A stretch of DNA of 64,000 nt from Deinandra increscens subsp. villosa. Lineage: Eukaryota; Streptophyta; Magnoliopsida; Asterales; Asteraceae. The notes under the pieces were generated by a model. It saw nothing but the letters and a program-made list of their open reading frames with translations, searched no databases and was not told the origin of the DNA. The stretch covers positions 29,884,202 through 29,948,201 of the forward strand of contig JBCNJP010000003.1 in the NCBI GenBank assembly GCA_039602395.1, written 5' to 3'. Position numbers and translations under genes: made by a program. This document shows, one piece after another, positions 52,666 to 62,680 of this stretch (position 1 is its first letter; each line of letters opens with the position of its first letter).

Positions 52666-54174
52666 TTAAATTCCCCCGAATTGTTTTCAAGGTTTTGTCT
52701 AACGTTTCAGGTGCCCGTGAATGTACCTATAAGGACTTCATGAATTGTAAACCTATCAATTTCAAAGGTACCAAAGGTGCTGTAGCTCTTATTCGCTGGT
52801 TCGAAAAGACTGAATCTGTTTTCCGTATCAGTAACTGTCCCGACCACTCTAAGGTCAAATTTGTTGCTTGCACATTCATTGATGGTGCTCACTCATGGTG
52901 GAATTCGCATGCCGAAACTGTCGGAACTGACCAAGCACACGCTATGCCTTGGGAAGAATTGAAACAACTACTGAGAGATGAATACTGCCCGCGAGAAGAA
53001 CTTCAACGTTTGGAAGTTGAGTTCTGGGGACTCACCATGAATGGATCTGACATTGCTGGATACACCAAGAGATTTCATGAACTTGCTCATTTATGTTCTT
53101 CAATGGTGACACCGCTATACTAGAAGATCGAGCGTTACATTTGGGGTTTAGCACCCAACATTCAAGGGAATGTATTGTCTTCCAACCCTACCACTCTGCA
53201 AGCCGCCGTTCGTTTGGCACATAGTTTGACCTATCAGGCTACGCGCCAAGGTGTTTCCTTTGCTAAGAAGGCTTCTGATCAATCCAAACCTGTTGTTGAT
53301 GTCTGTTCACCGTCTTCTTCGTCTGGAAAGAAGTTTGATCGTAAACGCAAACGCGGTCATTTCGGTAAAAAGAATTATGAGAAGCGATCTGAGAAACAAC
53401 CCGAAAAAGCCCCAGAACCAGTCAAAGCTTTTGTTGCTTCTGCTTCTGTTCAAGAACCGAATTCTGCTTCTGTTCAAGAACCGAAGAAATCTGGCTACAC
53501 AGGAAATCAACCTCTGTGCTCAAAGTGTAACCTTCATCATACGCTGGATTGCGGTAATGTCTATTGCAACAACTGCAAAGCCAAAGGTCACATTTCTAGA
53601 GACTGTCCATCCCGTATCTGTTATGGTTGTGGAGCTGTTGGACACATGAAGAACCAATGTCCAAAGAAAAATCAAGCTGTTGGAACTGCCCGTGGAAGAG
53701 CCTTCGTGATGAACGCTGGAGAAGCCCAACAGGACCCAAATACTGTCACCTGTATGTTCATCCTTGACAATAATTATGCCTCTGTTTTGTTTGATACCGG
53801 AGCAGAGAAAGCTTTGTGTATACCGATTTTTGCCCATTACTTAAAATCGATCCATGTGCCTTAGACACTAAGTACACCGTAGAACTAGCAGATGGTAGTT
53901 TAATCGAAACTGACACGGTTTTCTGAGATTGTCCCCTACGCCTTTTCGACCATTCATTTAACATTGACTTGTTACCCGTCGAATTGGGAAGCTTTGATGT
54001 TGTAATTGGCATGGACTGGTTATCGAAGAATAGTGCGGAAATCATTTGTCATCTTAAGCAAGTCAAAATCCCGCTGGAAAATGGCGAAACTCTAATCATT
54101 CAAGGTGAAAAGAGTGGAACCAAGTTGGATATCATATCTTGTATGAAGACACGCCGATACCTTCGTAAAGGTTA
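52666..54174 (+). mobile_element. Ty3-gypsy gag-protease fragment
   Basis: An internal fragment with no LTRs. The left side joins element B RNase H without a visible target duplication, suggesting a deletion or recombination junction. The right side is interrupted by a CACTA transposon at 54175. RT and integrase are not in the window. Confidence 0.75.
52695..54174 (+). pseudogene. Gypsy gag with two zinc knuckles, and protease start
   Basis: Gag domain: NFKGTKGAVALIRWFEKTES, FVACTFIDGAHSWWNSHAET, EELKQLLRDEYCPREE, typical of retrotrans_gag. An in-frame TAG lies at 53121-53123. Zinc knuckles: CNNCKAKGHISRDC and CYGCGAVGHMKNQC. The aspartic protease site reads LFDTGAEKALC (family usually FDSGA). 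The frame shifts near 53850 and a TGA follows at about 53925, then LPVELGSFDVVIGMDWL, a conserved block after the protease. It ends at the CACTA insertion. Confidence 0.85.
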
Positions 54175-54184
54175 CACTACGTCA

Positions 54185-54825
54185 AAAAAGTGGCTTTGGC
54201 CACGGTTTTTTTGATAACGCATAGCCACTGTTTTGAAAAAAGCGTGGCCAAAGGTAAGAAATTCTCGTTTTAGGCACACATATTTTGTACCCGTGGCCAA
54301 ATATATAGCCTTTGGACCCTTTTAGCCACGTATTTTTTTGTTTATGTGACAACAACAATCAGGTGCAGTGGCTTTAGCCACTGTTTTACAAAAACATGTG
54401 GCACTTATTTGTCACACTTAAAAAAGAGTGGCGAAATGCACCAAACGGCCACGAAATTTTTATGATTTAATATTCGTGTGACCAAAAAGGAATGTATGGC
54501 CACGCTTAAATAATGTTGTGTGACGGAAGAGTAGATTTTATTACTTAGTAAATTAAAAGAAAACAAAACTATTTATGCGTGGCTAAATGTGAGCAATGGC
54601 CACGCTTTTTACTTAGTTATGTAGCTAAAAGCTAGTACATATGGCCACTGTTATTAGGTTGTGTGACTAAATATTAGATGACTAATGGTCACGGTAGGTT
54701 GTGAGTGACAAAAATCTATTACCTATGGCCACATATATTAACCGTGACTAAATGGTAGGTTGTGAGTGACAAAAATCTATTTTATGGTCACGGTAATATT
54801 AAACGCGTGGCGAAAAAGAGAAGAT
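54185..54825. repeat. CACTA subterminal repeats (TGGCCACG)
   Basis: GGCCAC/GTGGCC-type motifs occur about 16 times in both orientations (TTTGGCCACGG, GCGTGGCCAAA, TATGGCCACGC, GTCACGGTA). A few more lie at 55538-55615. Subterminal arrays of this kind are transposase-binding sites in CACTA elements. Confidence 0.75.
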
Positions 54826-54994
54826 TTGTTTCCCTCTAAAACAACGCGCTTTTTTCAATTGTACCAATTAATTCGAGCGGGTTAAAATCTGCTACCCTAT
54901 ATATCATCATCATTGTTATTTTCCTTTTTACCGCCATCCCTTTCTTGATCTCAAATTCTATACACCAATTCGTTTACACCAATTCTTGTATCAA

Positions 54995-55408
54995 ATGGCT
55001 GATAATCAACGCTCCCTTAAATACTGGTATGTGAAGCATAACCGTATTTTTTTGGTTTACAGTAACAGGAGAAGAAGATCCTTCAAGTCCCACAAATCTG
55101 TGATTAAACACAATGATGAGAACATCCTGAAGCAACTCCATGCGCAGAAGATTCCTAATTGTTTTGCCTACCATGTTGAGACAGCGAAATTATTTCGTGT
55201 CCTTGATACAAAATTCAATGAACCCGAAGAAGAAGATGAAGAAGAAGATGAAGATGATGATGAAGAAGATCATGAAGAAGCAGATGAAGCAGATGAAGCA
55301 GATGAAGAAGATGAAGAAGATGAAGAAGAAGATGATGATGATGATCATGATGATGACGATGCAAGTTTAGGATACATATCCGAATATTGCAGTGATCCGG
55401 ATGATTAA
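54995..55408 (+). CDS. Small protein with acidic tail, CACTA-internal (137 aa)
   Basis: ATG at 54995 (MADNQRSLKYWYVKHNRIFL). A basic N-terminal 75 residues (NRRRRSFKSHKSVIKH) precedes an almost pure Asp/Glu tail with DEAD-type repeats (residues about 76-125) and ends SLGYISEYCSDPDD. A TATA-like CCTATATATCATC lies about 100 bp upstream, and the intervening sequence is UTR-like. I know no named family for it. It could be an accessory CACTA protein or captured host sequence. The basic-acidic charge split suggests a DNA- or histone-interacting protein, which is only inference. Confidence 0.45.
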   Translation: MADNQRSLKYWYVKHNRIFLVYSNRRRRSFKSHKSVIKHNDENILKQLHAQKIPNCFAYHVETAKLFRVLDTKFNEPEEEDEEEDEDDDEEDHEEADEADEADEEDEEDEEEDDDDDHDDDDASLGYISEYCSDPDD

Positions 55409-56634
55409 TCAGGGTTTAGTTTAATTATGAACAAATTAAGAACAATGTTTTATATGTTTATTTTTAGTTATGATATTAGTAGTTATAATTGAATATATGA
55501 TGGTTATATATGTTTATCATGTTTGATTATCTTGTGATATGGCCACTCATATTAAACATTGGTTGCGTGACAAATTATGACAAATGGTCACGGTATATTA
55601 ATTTTAGGTGGCTAAAAGAAGAATACCAACAGTGTACGGCGCTTGTAATCATTACTATTTCATTTACTTTATCTTTCAAATCTCCATCTACCACGCCCCT
55701 CGAGTATCGATATATACTATCTCTGTATCAGTTTTCATCATCATCTCCACCATGACCCTTTTCTCCCAGTCTTTCTCTCTCTGTTTTTCGTCCATCATCG
55801 ACGGCAAAAAATGTGGAATTGGCGTCATCCGTATGTGGAAAACGCTAAGTTATCATCTTCACCACTGAAATTCGATTGAAATTTTCGTCTCAGATTTGGT
55901 AATTTTTTCTTGTGCAGGGAAAGATTGCACTCTGTATCTCCTGCGAGCAGATTTTAAGTTATTGTGGAAACCATGGAGACAAGGAGTCTCTAATGGTTCA
56001 TACAAATGCTTTACTGAGAGCAGATTTTAAGTTATTGTGTAATTTTATAAAAGTCAGCAGTAAGGGCACATGTTGAGGTTTGCAGGACTTGTATTCTTCA
56101 GGTGCTTCTCTCCCTTTTGGCCCCACGAGCCTGATTTTTCTTCGGCCACTTCTTCTCCCTTTTGGCCCCATGAACCCGATTTATCTTCAGCCACTTCTTC
56201 ACCATTTTCAGTTGATCATAAGCAATTGCATGTGAGAAAGCAAAGAGGGACTTGTTCTCTCTTTTCACTTGATCAGAAGCAAGTGCATGTGAGCAGCAAA
56301 GAGGGATTTTTCTTCAGTCGCTTCTTCTCCCTTTTAAGTTAGTAGTTTTTCAGTTGTAATTTTATAGATCAATGTATTAATGGAATCATACCCTTTGGAT
56401 TATGTATGTAATTGTGTTTGTTAAAGCAGCAGTTGATTTTGTTTGTTTATTTTTGACTTTTATTGACTCTGGTTTGGTGAAAGAGAGGAGACCTGCAGGC
56501 ACAATCAAAAAAAGGAAACACTTGACTCAAAATTAAGATCCATAATATATATTCCAGAATACATAAAGAAAAAAAAACAAATATTGTTGATATTGTAGTT
56601 TGCTAAGATTCAAAAACATTACAATGATGATCAA
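55409..56634. other. CACTA interior, UTR-like DNA
   Basis: More subterminal-type motifs are followed by pyrimidine-rich leader-like sequence (about 55640-55870) and a degenerate duplication of TTCTCCCTTTTGGCCCCAYG (56107 and 56151). Forward open stretches have no recognisable domain. Confidence 0.4.
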
Positions 56635-57019
56635 TTAATCGGTGGTTTTTCGTAATATCATTCCAGTACAGTCAGCTCTATGGTAAACATTGTGACGTGT
56701 ATCTCCGGATGGCAATACATTATCGTTGTGAGGAAAAACTACCGTACTAAATTCTTCATTGGCATATGGTAATCTAGTAGCCATATCTCTTTTAAAACCC
56801 CATAGTAAGGTTTTTTCCATAGGTTAAGACCTCGTTAGAGATGTGCATGTCATTTACCTCTACACCAACCCCGCTGTTCTGGTAAACCCTACCGTCTCGA
56901 GATTTTGTACGAAATGAATAGCCATTGATGTCATATACTTCATATTTCCTCACGCTTCTGTGCGGACCATGTGAAATCCACCTAACGGTCTCTGATATAG
57001 TTTCTGGGGACTCCGCCAT
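56635..57019 (-). pseudogene. DUF4216-like fragment of a CACTA protein
   Basis: Minus-strand frames read RWISHGPHRSVRKYEVYDIN, GYSFRTKSRDGRVYQNSGVG and VEVND, then in a shifted frame LLWGFKRDMATRLPYANEEF and VVFPHNDNV. The block Y-x-NGY-x-F-x-T...QNSGV is characteristic of DUF4216, which lies beside DUF4218 in plant En/Spm transposon proteins. The two frames overlap at 56792-56820, implying a frameshift or intron. It ends just before the LTR insertion. Confidence 0.55.
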
Positions 57020-57044
57020 CTCCTTTTCAACCTGAAATTCATAG

Positions 57045-58195
57045 TGTAAGGATCAAATTAGTCCTCACGCGATATCTAGACTAGTGAAACCGTGCGGAAT
57101 CCGGTTTAACTAGTTGATTCAAGAAAACAGTGAAAGATTAGAATCGAAAAGTATAATAAAGCAAGTAAACAAACCGATTAGAAGACAAACTGATTGTATT
57201 GATCACTGGAATCTGCTTACACCTTGATCGAAATTCTCAAGGGAGAATTTCGATAATCACCACTAACACCACAAAACACTAGCTTTACTCCACAATCAAC
57301 AACCTAATAATGAGAGGAGAGCTTCCCTTATATAGGGAGTCTCCAACTTGCTAAACAAGACACCCTAAAAACCCTAATTAGACATTAATTTCCGGATTTG
57401 ACCATCTAGGCCCACTAAACTCCCTCTAAACACTTTCTAATTGAGCCCAAACATGCCTAAAATGGCCCAATGACCTAATATACCCATAACCCAACTCATT
57501 TTCACCTATTCTAACACATAGGCCTTCAGAATACTCCGCCAAGTGATGATTTAATACACAAGCCACAAATTATTCCCTTACAATCTTCCCCTTGGCTTGT
57601 GCTATTAAATATCTTCTACTTTCAATCTTCAGACTTCAGTCTTCTCCTTGGCTTGAACATGGGTTGGTGAAGATTCTTTTCTTGAACGATCTTCATTGGG
57701 CAGCAACGGTCGAGATCTGGGAGTTTTCTCTCAATCAGCATCAGCTTGGACTTCAAATGACAAACAAATAATGAGAGGAGGATTCTCAAATACTTGCTTC
57801 TTCTTGAAACATGACGAGTCCTTGCTAAACCATCAGAAACTGTCTTGACTTGCATGAGACTTCAGAGGATAAATTTTGAAAACCTCTGTCTTGGCATTTG
57901 TGACTACTCTGCATCTTTTCTTCAATTAGCTTCCCCTAAACCTGAGAACGGTGTCTTTGGACGCTTTACTTGAACAACCAACAAACTTCCCCTGAGCATC
58001 GGGTAAGTCCTTTTCCGGCTGGTTCTTCAACACGAACAGTAACAGCACTCATTGACTTTTCTTTTCCATGACATTTCATTTAACCTGTCATGCACAACAT
58101 GGAACAAACACAAATACTAACCAGCATATGATGACTGGTTATCGGGTTAGAATTATTTTACCAAAAACTTCCCCTGAACCTGAGGACTCTTCACA
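57045..58195 (-). repeat. 3' LTR of element D (about 1.15 kb)
   Basis: It starts TGTAAGGATC. The right edge is inferred at CTTCACA (58195), next to a purine tract (CTCAGGGGGAGATAA on the minus strand). The minus-strand TATA box (CCTATATAAGG) is at about 57339-57328. A 12-bp-arm hairpin (ATCGAAATTCTC, AAGG, complement) is at 57228-57255, about 80 bp downstream of TATA. Three CAGGGGAAG or TAGGGGAAG tracts lie inside (near 57927, 57988, 58170), so the exact LTR edge could differ. Confidence 0.75.
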
Positions 58196-59690
58196 TTATC
58201 TCCCCCTGAGATTCTAGAGGGGTGATACCTTCTTGCACAAACCCATAAAAACTTATTAAAACCTTTAAATTAACCTGGCCATGGTTGAAACATAAACAAT
58301 AAAAACAAACTTAAGATAACCCAAAAGAAAAATAAAAATAAAAATAAGAACAAACATACCAAATTACTAAACGAGAAGGTTTTATTTTGGGATCAAACCG
58401 TCTTTGTCTGAACTGAGGAACCCTTTTCAGCATCTGTTACTCGAACACGTCCAGGCGATTGCCAGTATATTGGTCCTTCTTAAACCCATGTTCCTCATTT
58501 TCCCGGCTGTTTGTCACTTATTTATCTTTTAGGTGCATTAATTATGAACATCCGACAGTCACACACAAATCCTAGGTAATTAATATGTGCAGTCTATCAA
58601 GCTTGATCATTCCCTACCACATATTTTCACATTCCCATATCCAGAGTTTTGAATCTTTTCTCGAGACTTGGTTGAGAAGAGAAAGAACAGATCATAAAAG
58701 AGATAGGGATAATATACAAAGACTTGTATGATTTCAACTCAGAGGCGTTTATTAGTCAGGTGGTAACCTTTCATCAAACACATAAGCCTAGTCACAAAGT
58801 CAGGGCTAAAGGGTTTTGGACGCTAGAGGGTCTCTTTTGTTGTGCACATTGGCATCTTTTGGGGTGTAAATTATATAAAGTGATCTGCAAGCACGTTAAT
58901 CCAGACTAACCAGGTCTTTGCTCACGCAAAACAAAGGAAAGTCTGATTAACACATCAACCATTCTACACCAGGTCATTGCTCACGCAAAGCAGAGGCAAG
59001 ACTTGACTGACGGCTTTGACATCCCCAGATCTTTGCTCACACAAAACAGAGGGGACGCCGACTTTTTGAGATTTTTGATTCAACACTTTGGAGTCCGGTG
59101 TGTGTATCGGGAACAATTTCGCAGTCAAATAGAACAAGAACTTAACCTAAGTGTGTGTTTCCCGTCAAATGACATACTTTATCTTTAAGTGTTGTGACCC
59201 ATACCTTTGTTTTTGGAACTGAGCCTACCGAGCACATCACCTTGGATCATGTCTTTCACTTTTGCCTTACGTGTGTCAGTCATTTTGAGAACGGAAATAT
59301 TTCACTTCCCACCTTCTAAAGGAAACAAAAGATTAAAAATTAAAAAGCACAATTTAATTTTGAGGGGTCAACAATTTCATCGTTTCTATTCTTCCCCTTG
59401 CTTTTTGATTTTTAATAACAACACACATTTTTTTTGATTTTTTTTTTTTTTTTTAACACTCACTGACACAATACTTAATACGTACTAAAAACTGGCCAAG
59501 CTAACCTTCAAAGTTTATCTTTTGAAACTTTTCAGAAATGGGTTTTGTTTCATGCACAACCATACTTCACATCAAATCAGCCAAGAAATAAACAATTCAG
59601 ACAGTGTTACCTTTACTGCTGATTTTCTCAGATTTACCTCTCACAAGGAAACATACCCTCCATTGAAATCTTCATGTCATGTGGTAGAGA
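58196..59690 (-). other. Element D 3' non-coding region
   Basis: No gene is seen. Three imperfect repeats at 58908-59062 share (minus strand) a core GCGTGAGCAAAGACCTGG. They lie about 710-870 bp from the 3' LTR, the same distance as similar repeats in element F. A poly-T run is at about 59434-59453. Confidence 0.6.
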
Positions 59691-59783
59691 GATGCCTCCT
59701 ATCCAGTGCCTGGAACAATCACTATCACAAACAAACAAGGTTAATGAAAGTCTTCCTTGACTGTTCCTGCACAAGGTGAGAGA
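59691..59783 (-). pseudogene. Protease start remnant of element D pol
   Basis: Just after the gag stop the minus strand reads VQEQSRKTF and then DSDCSRHW (59726-59703), clearly derived from the copia protease site DSGCSRHMTG. Similarity stops about 30 codons in. This marks the point where pol was deleted from an autonomous ancestor. Confidence 0.65.
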
Positions 59784-61655
59784 TCAGTTAGCCATAAGTA
59801 CCCAGGCCATTGTGGTTCTGGGTATACCTGAAGAGTCAGTGAAAGAAATTTCTTTTAAAAACATTCCCTTGGTAACATCAGGGATTGGGGGTGTGGCTGC
59901 CTTGGTTGGACTGAGAATGTGATTTTTGTTGACATCTCTAGGTTTGTGATTTTCTTTCCCAAAAACCTGTGGTTTTCTCGGTGGATTCTTATTAGAATTT
60001 TGAACTCTTACTTCTTGAAATTGTTTGGAGTGTTTCTTGTACACTCCAGTAGGCTTGAAAGATAAGTTCACAACTTTTGAAACATTCCACCTGTCATCCT
60101 TCCTCCAACCATTTGATTTAGCTGAACCAACTGGATTTGGATGGATGGGTGATTTTGAAACAGTTTTGAAAACAGGTTTTGGGGATTCAACAGATTTTGG
60201 TCTCCAAGCTGTTTTGACAGATTTCTGAGATGTTTTGTTTTCTTTAAAAATGGTCTTTGGCCATTGCTTAGGAGCCTTGGGTTTCTGCTGAACTTTGTGA
60301 CTCTGAGGTGCTTGTTTCTGCACCTTGGGTTTTGATGGACCGGGCCTTGGAGTTGGGTCACTTTGTTTCTGGGTCCTTGGACTGGGTCTCTGATGAACCC
60401 TTTTGGGATAATAGGGTTCATAAGGCCGGTATAAACAGTTTCTTGCCACGTGTCCTGGTCTACCACAGACATGGCAAGATTGTTTCTTTGGGTAAACGGG
60501 AGCCTGTGGTTGGTTACGCCCAGTGGAAATCCAAGTTGGTTTTGAACAATTTTTGTGGATCCAATGGGTTTTACCGTGGGGCTTTGTGGTTAAAATGTAC
60601 TCCCGCTGAACTGGCTTAAGCTGGTCATATGCAGAATTGATTTCTGGGTACGGGACAAAATCATGAGGTCTAAGGTCCCGCACTTTCTGCACATTTTGAT
60701 CATGACAATCATTCTTATTTTCTGTAGGTTTCCCACCCAGCACCCCACCATTTGTGAGTTTAGGACCAGCAACCTGTGGTCCCTTATCCCTTCTTAAAAT
60801 TTTAACAGTTTTTAAGGGTTTCACAGGTTTAGCATCACATTTCCCAAAGTTAAACACACTACTAGTAACAGATTCATCAAACACAGTTGACTTGGGAAAT
60901 GCTGACTCAGACTCAAAACTTTTTGAAGCAAAATTATCAGTTTTAAAAACTGGAAACTTTTGACTCTCAACGCAAACACTTTTTCCCTTTGAACCTGCTT
61001 CTTCATTTACTTTATCTGCACAAGAAGTAGAAGTGTTAGTAATGTTAGAAACAGGAGTAGAAATTTTAATAGGACAAGCTGCCAATTTCTTTTCGATCTC
61101 AGCTTTAGCATCCAAGTTAGTCTTGGAACACTCATAATCTGAGATCATTTCATGCATCAGGGGCATCGGTACTGTATGAGTGGATTTTTTATCTTTTATT
61201 TCAGTACCGAGTCCCAAACCAGAGTTGGCTTTTAGATGACGCATACGAACGTCTGTGTTGTAGAAAAGTGAGCTAGCCTTCATCATTTCAGACACAATCT
61301 TATCATTTCGCTCAACTTTGGTTTGTGATGTTTCTAATTGCCCTTTAAGTTGCTCAAGTTCAGTTTTTAATGTGGCAATTTCTTCATTAGCAACTGTCAG
61401 ATATGTGTTTTTGTTACTCAAGTCCCTTTGAAGAATTTTTATGTCAATTTTAGCAGCTTCAAGTTTCTCACTCAAGTTTTTACTTCTACCCTTATATTCC
61501 CTCAACTCTATATCAACAAATTCACGATTTAGGGTTTCATTGAAAAACTTATTTTGCCATTCTTGAGATTCATTGAGTATAGTTTGACATTTAGGGTTAA
61601 GACATACCTCAGAGCTGCTGGCAGATACAGAATTACCTGGAAGAAAGGATGCCAT
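59784..61655 (-). CDS. Element D gag (623 aa), intact
   Basis: ATG at 61655 (MASFLPGNSVSASSSEVCLN). Order: short N-terminal part with a Cys pair (CLNPKC), a long coiled coil (about residues 30-125: KNLSEKLEAAKIDIKILQRD, LEQLKGQLE), a Ser/Lys-rich linker, one zinc knuckle CHVCGRPGHVARNC (about 395-408), a basic Pro/Lys-rich tail and the end motif GIPRTTMAWVLMAN, as at Sirevirus gag-pol junctions. The usual N-terminal UBN2 gag domain seen in copia 1 is missing, so this is the C-terminal half of a standard gag. Gag proteins package RNA into particles; this one could act in trans or ride on a partner's particles. Confidence 0.85.
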   Translation of the reverse strand: MASFLPGNSVSASSSEVCLNPKCQTILNESQEWQNKFFNETLNREFVDIELREYKGRSKNLSEKLEAAKIDIKILQRDLSNKNTYLTVANEEIATLKTELEQLKGQLETSQTKVERNDKIVSEMMKASSLFYNTDVRMRHLKANSGLGLGTEIKDKKSTHTVPMPLMHEMISDYECSKTNLDAKAEIEKKLAACPIKISTPVSNITNTSTSCADKVNEEAGSKGKSVCVESQKFPVFKTDNFASKSFESESAFPKSTVFDESVTSSVFNFGKCDAKPVKPLKTVKILRRDKGPQVAGPKLTNGGVLGGKPTENKNDCHDQNVQKVRDLRPHDFVPYPEINSAYDQLKPVQREYILTTKPHGKTHWIHKNCSKPTWISTGRNQPQAPVYPKKQSCHVCGRPGHVARNCLYRPYEPYYPKRVHQRPSPRTQKQSDPTPRPGPSKPKVQKQAPQSHKVQQKPKAPKQWPKTIFKENKTSQKSVKTAWRPKSVESPKPVFKTVSKSPIHPNPVGSAKSNGWRKDDRWNVSKVVNLSFKPTGVYKKHSKQFQEVRVQNSNKNPPRKPQVFGKENHKPRDVNKNHILSPTKAATPPIPDVTKGMFLKEISFTDSSGIPRTTMAWVLMAN

Positions 61656-61765
61656 GAATGTCTTTGATTGAACTTCTGGATCAAATACGAACAGAAAGAC
61701 TTGAACGGATTGAAAATTGAAAGCCTAAGGGTTGGATAGAAAAGGGTGAAGTTTGGATAGAAAAG

Positions 61766-62480
61766 TCAAGTTTTGGATCGAAAAGTGGACTTTTTGATCG
61801 AAAAGAGGACTTTTTGATCGAAAAATGGACTTTTTGATCGAAAAGAGGACTTTTTGATCGGAAAATGGACTTTTTGATCGAAAAGTGTGGCTGATCGAAA
61901 AGCTGGTAGGAAAGCTGCTTGGCTGATCGAAAAGCTGTCTTGGCTGATCGAAAAGCTGTTCGGCTGATCGAAAAGCTGTCTTGGCTGATCGAAAAGCTGT
62001 TTGGCTGATCGAAAAGCTGTCTTGGCTGATCGAAAAGCTGTTTGGCTGATCGAAAAGCTGTTTGGCTGATCGAAAAGCTGGCTTGGCTGATCGAAAAGCT
62101 GTCTTGGCTGATCGAAAAGCTGTTCGGCTGATCGAAAAGCTGTCTTGGCTGATCGAAAAGCTGTTTGGCTGATCGAAAAGCTGTCTTGGCTGATCGAAAA
62201 GCTGTTTGGCTGATCGAAAAGCTGTTTGGCTGATCGAAAAGCTGTCTTGGCTGATCGAAAAGCTGTTTGGCTGATCGAAAAGCTGTCTTGGCTGATCGAA
62301 AAGCTGTTTGGCTGATCGAAAAGCTGTCTTGGCTGATCGAAAAGCTGTTTGGCAGATCGAAAAGTCACAAAAGGGGACTTTTCGACTGATATAGCCTGAT
62401 CGAAAAGCCTCAAGGGGGCTTTACCGATCGAAAAGTGTGGCAGAAAAGGGTTTTTTCGATCAGTTTGACTGATCGAAAAG
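61766..62480 (-). repeat. Leader repeat tract of element D (GATCGAAAAGCTG, about 22 copies)
   Basis: Between the primer-binding site and gag, about 22 copies of CTGATCGAAAAGCTG alternate between 20- and 21-bp spacing (GTTTGG and GTCTTGG linkers). They are flanked on the gag side by five or six units of GACTTTTTGATCGAAAAG, which is nearly palindromic (CTTTT-GATC-AAAAG). A frame of 215 codons (QLFDQP, NSFSISQ, TAFRSAK) stays open through it only because the units lack stops in any frame, so I do not call it a gene. Confidence 0.92.
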
Positions 62481-62665
62481 TCTGTGACAGGGCCGAAAAG
62501 TCTTTAAAACAAGAGCTGTTGGTCACGATCTCTTCTTGTTCAGTTCGAAACCTGCAAAACAAATAATCTTCCACCTTGCGACACACGAAAACACCACAAA
62601 CTCAAACGGTCAGTTAATAAAAACTTGAATCGGATATCGCGAGAGCCTCGAAACTTGCGTTTCTT

Positions 62666-62678
62666 GGCTCTGATACCA
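62666..62678 (-). promoter_or_regulatory. Primer-binding site of element D
   Basis: TGGTATCAGAGCC on the minus strand, two bases from the LTR edge, complementary to initiator-Met tRNA. Confidence 0.9.
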
Positions 62679-62680
62679 AT

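Larger units (their letters stand above)
54175..57044. mobile_element. CACTA (En/Spm-type) transposon, left part
   Basis: It begins CACTACGTCAAAAAAGTGGC at 54175, the CACTA terminal inverted repeat, preceded by TTA (possible 3-bp target duplication). About 16 subterminal motifs follow. Farther in are a small acidic ORF and, on the minus strand, a DUF4216-like fragment, both compatible with CACTA internal regions. The right TIR is not found, because LTR element D is inserted at 57045 and the assembly gap follows. Confidence 0.72.

Noticed and set aside
61766..62413. 215-codon frame of repeated LFDQP/FSISQ/AFRSAK units as a repetitive protein gene
   Set aside because: It is the 20/21-bp leader repeat read in one frame. 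Units change frame because of the alternating lengths and simply lack stops. It lies between the PBS and gag, with no independent start or promoter.
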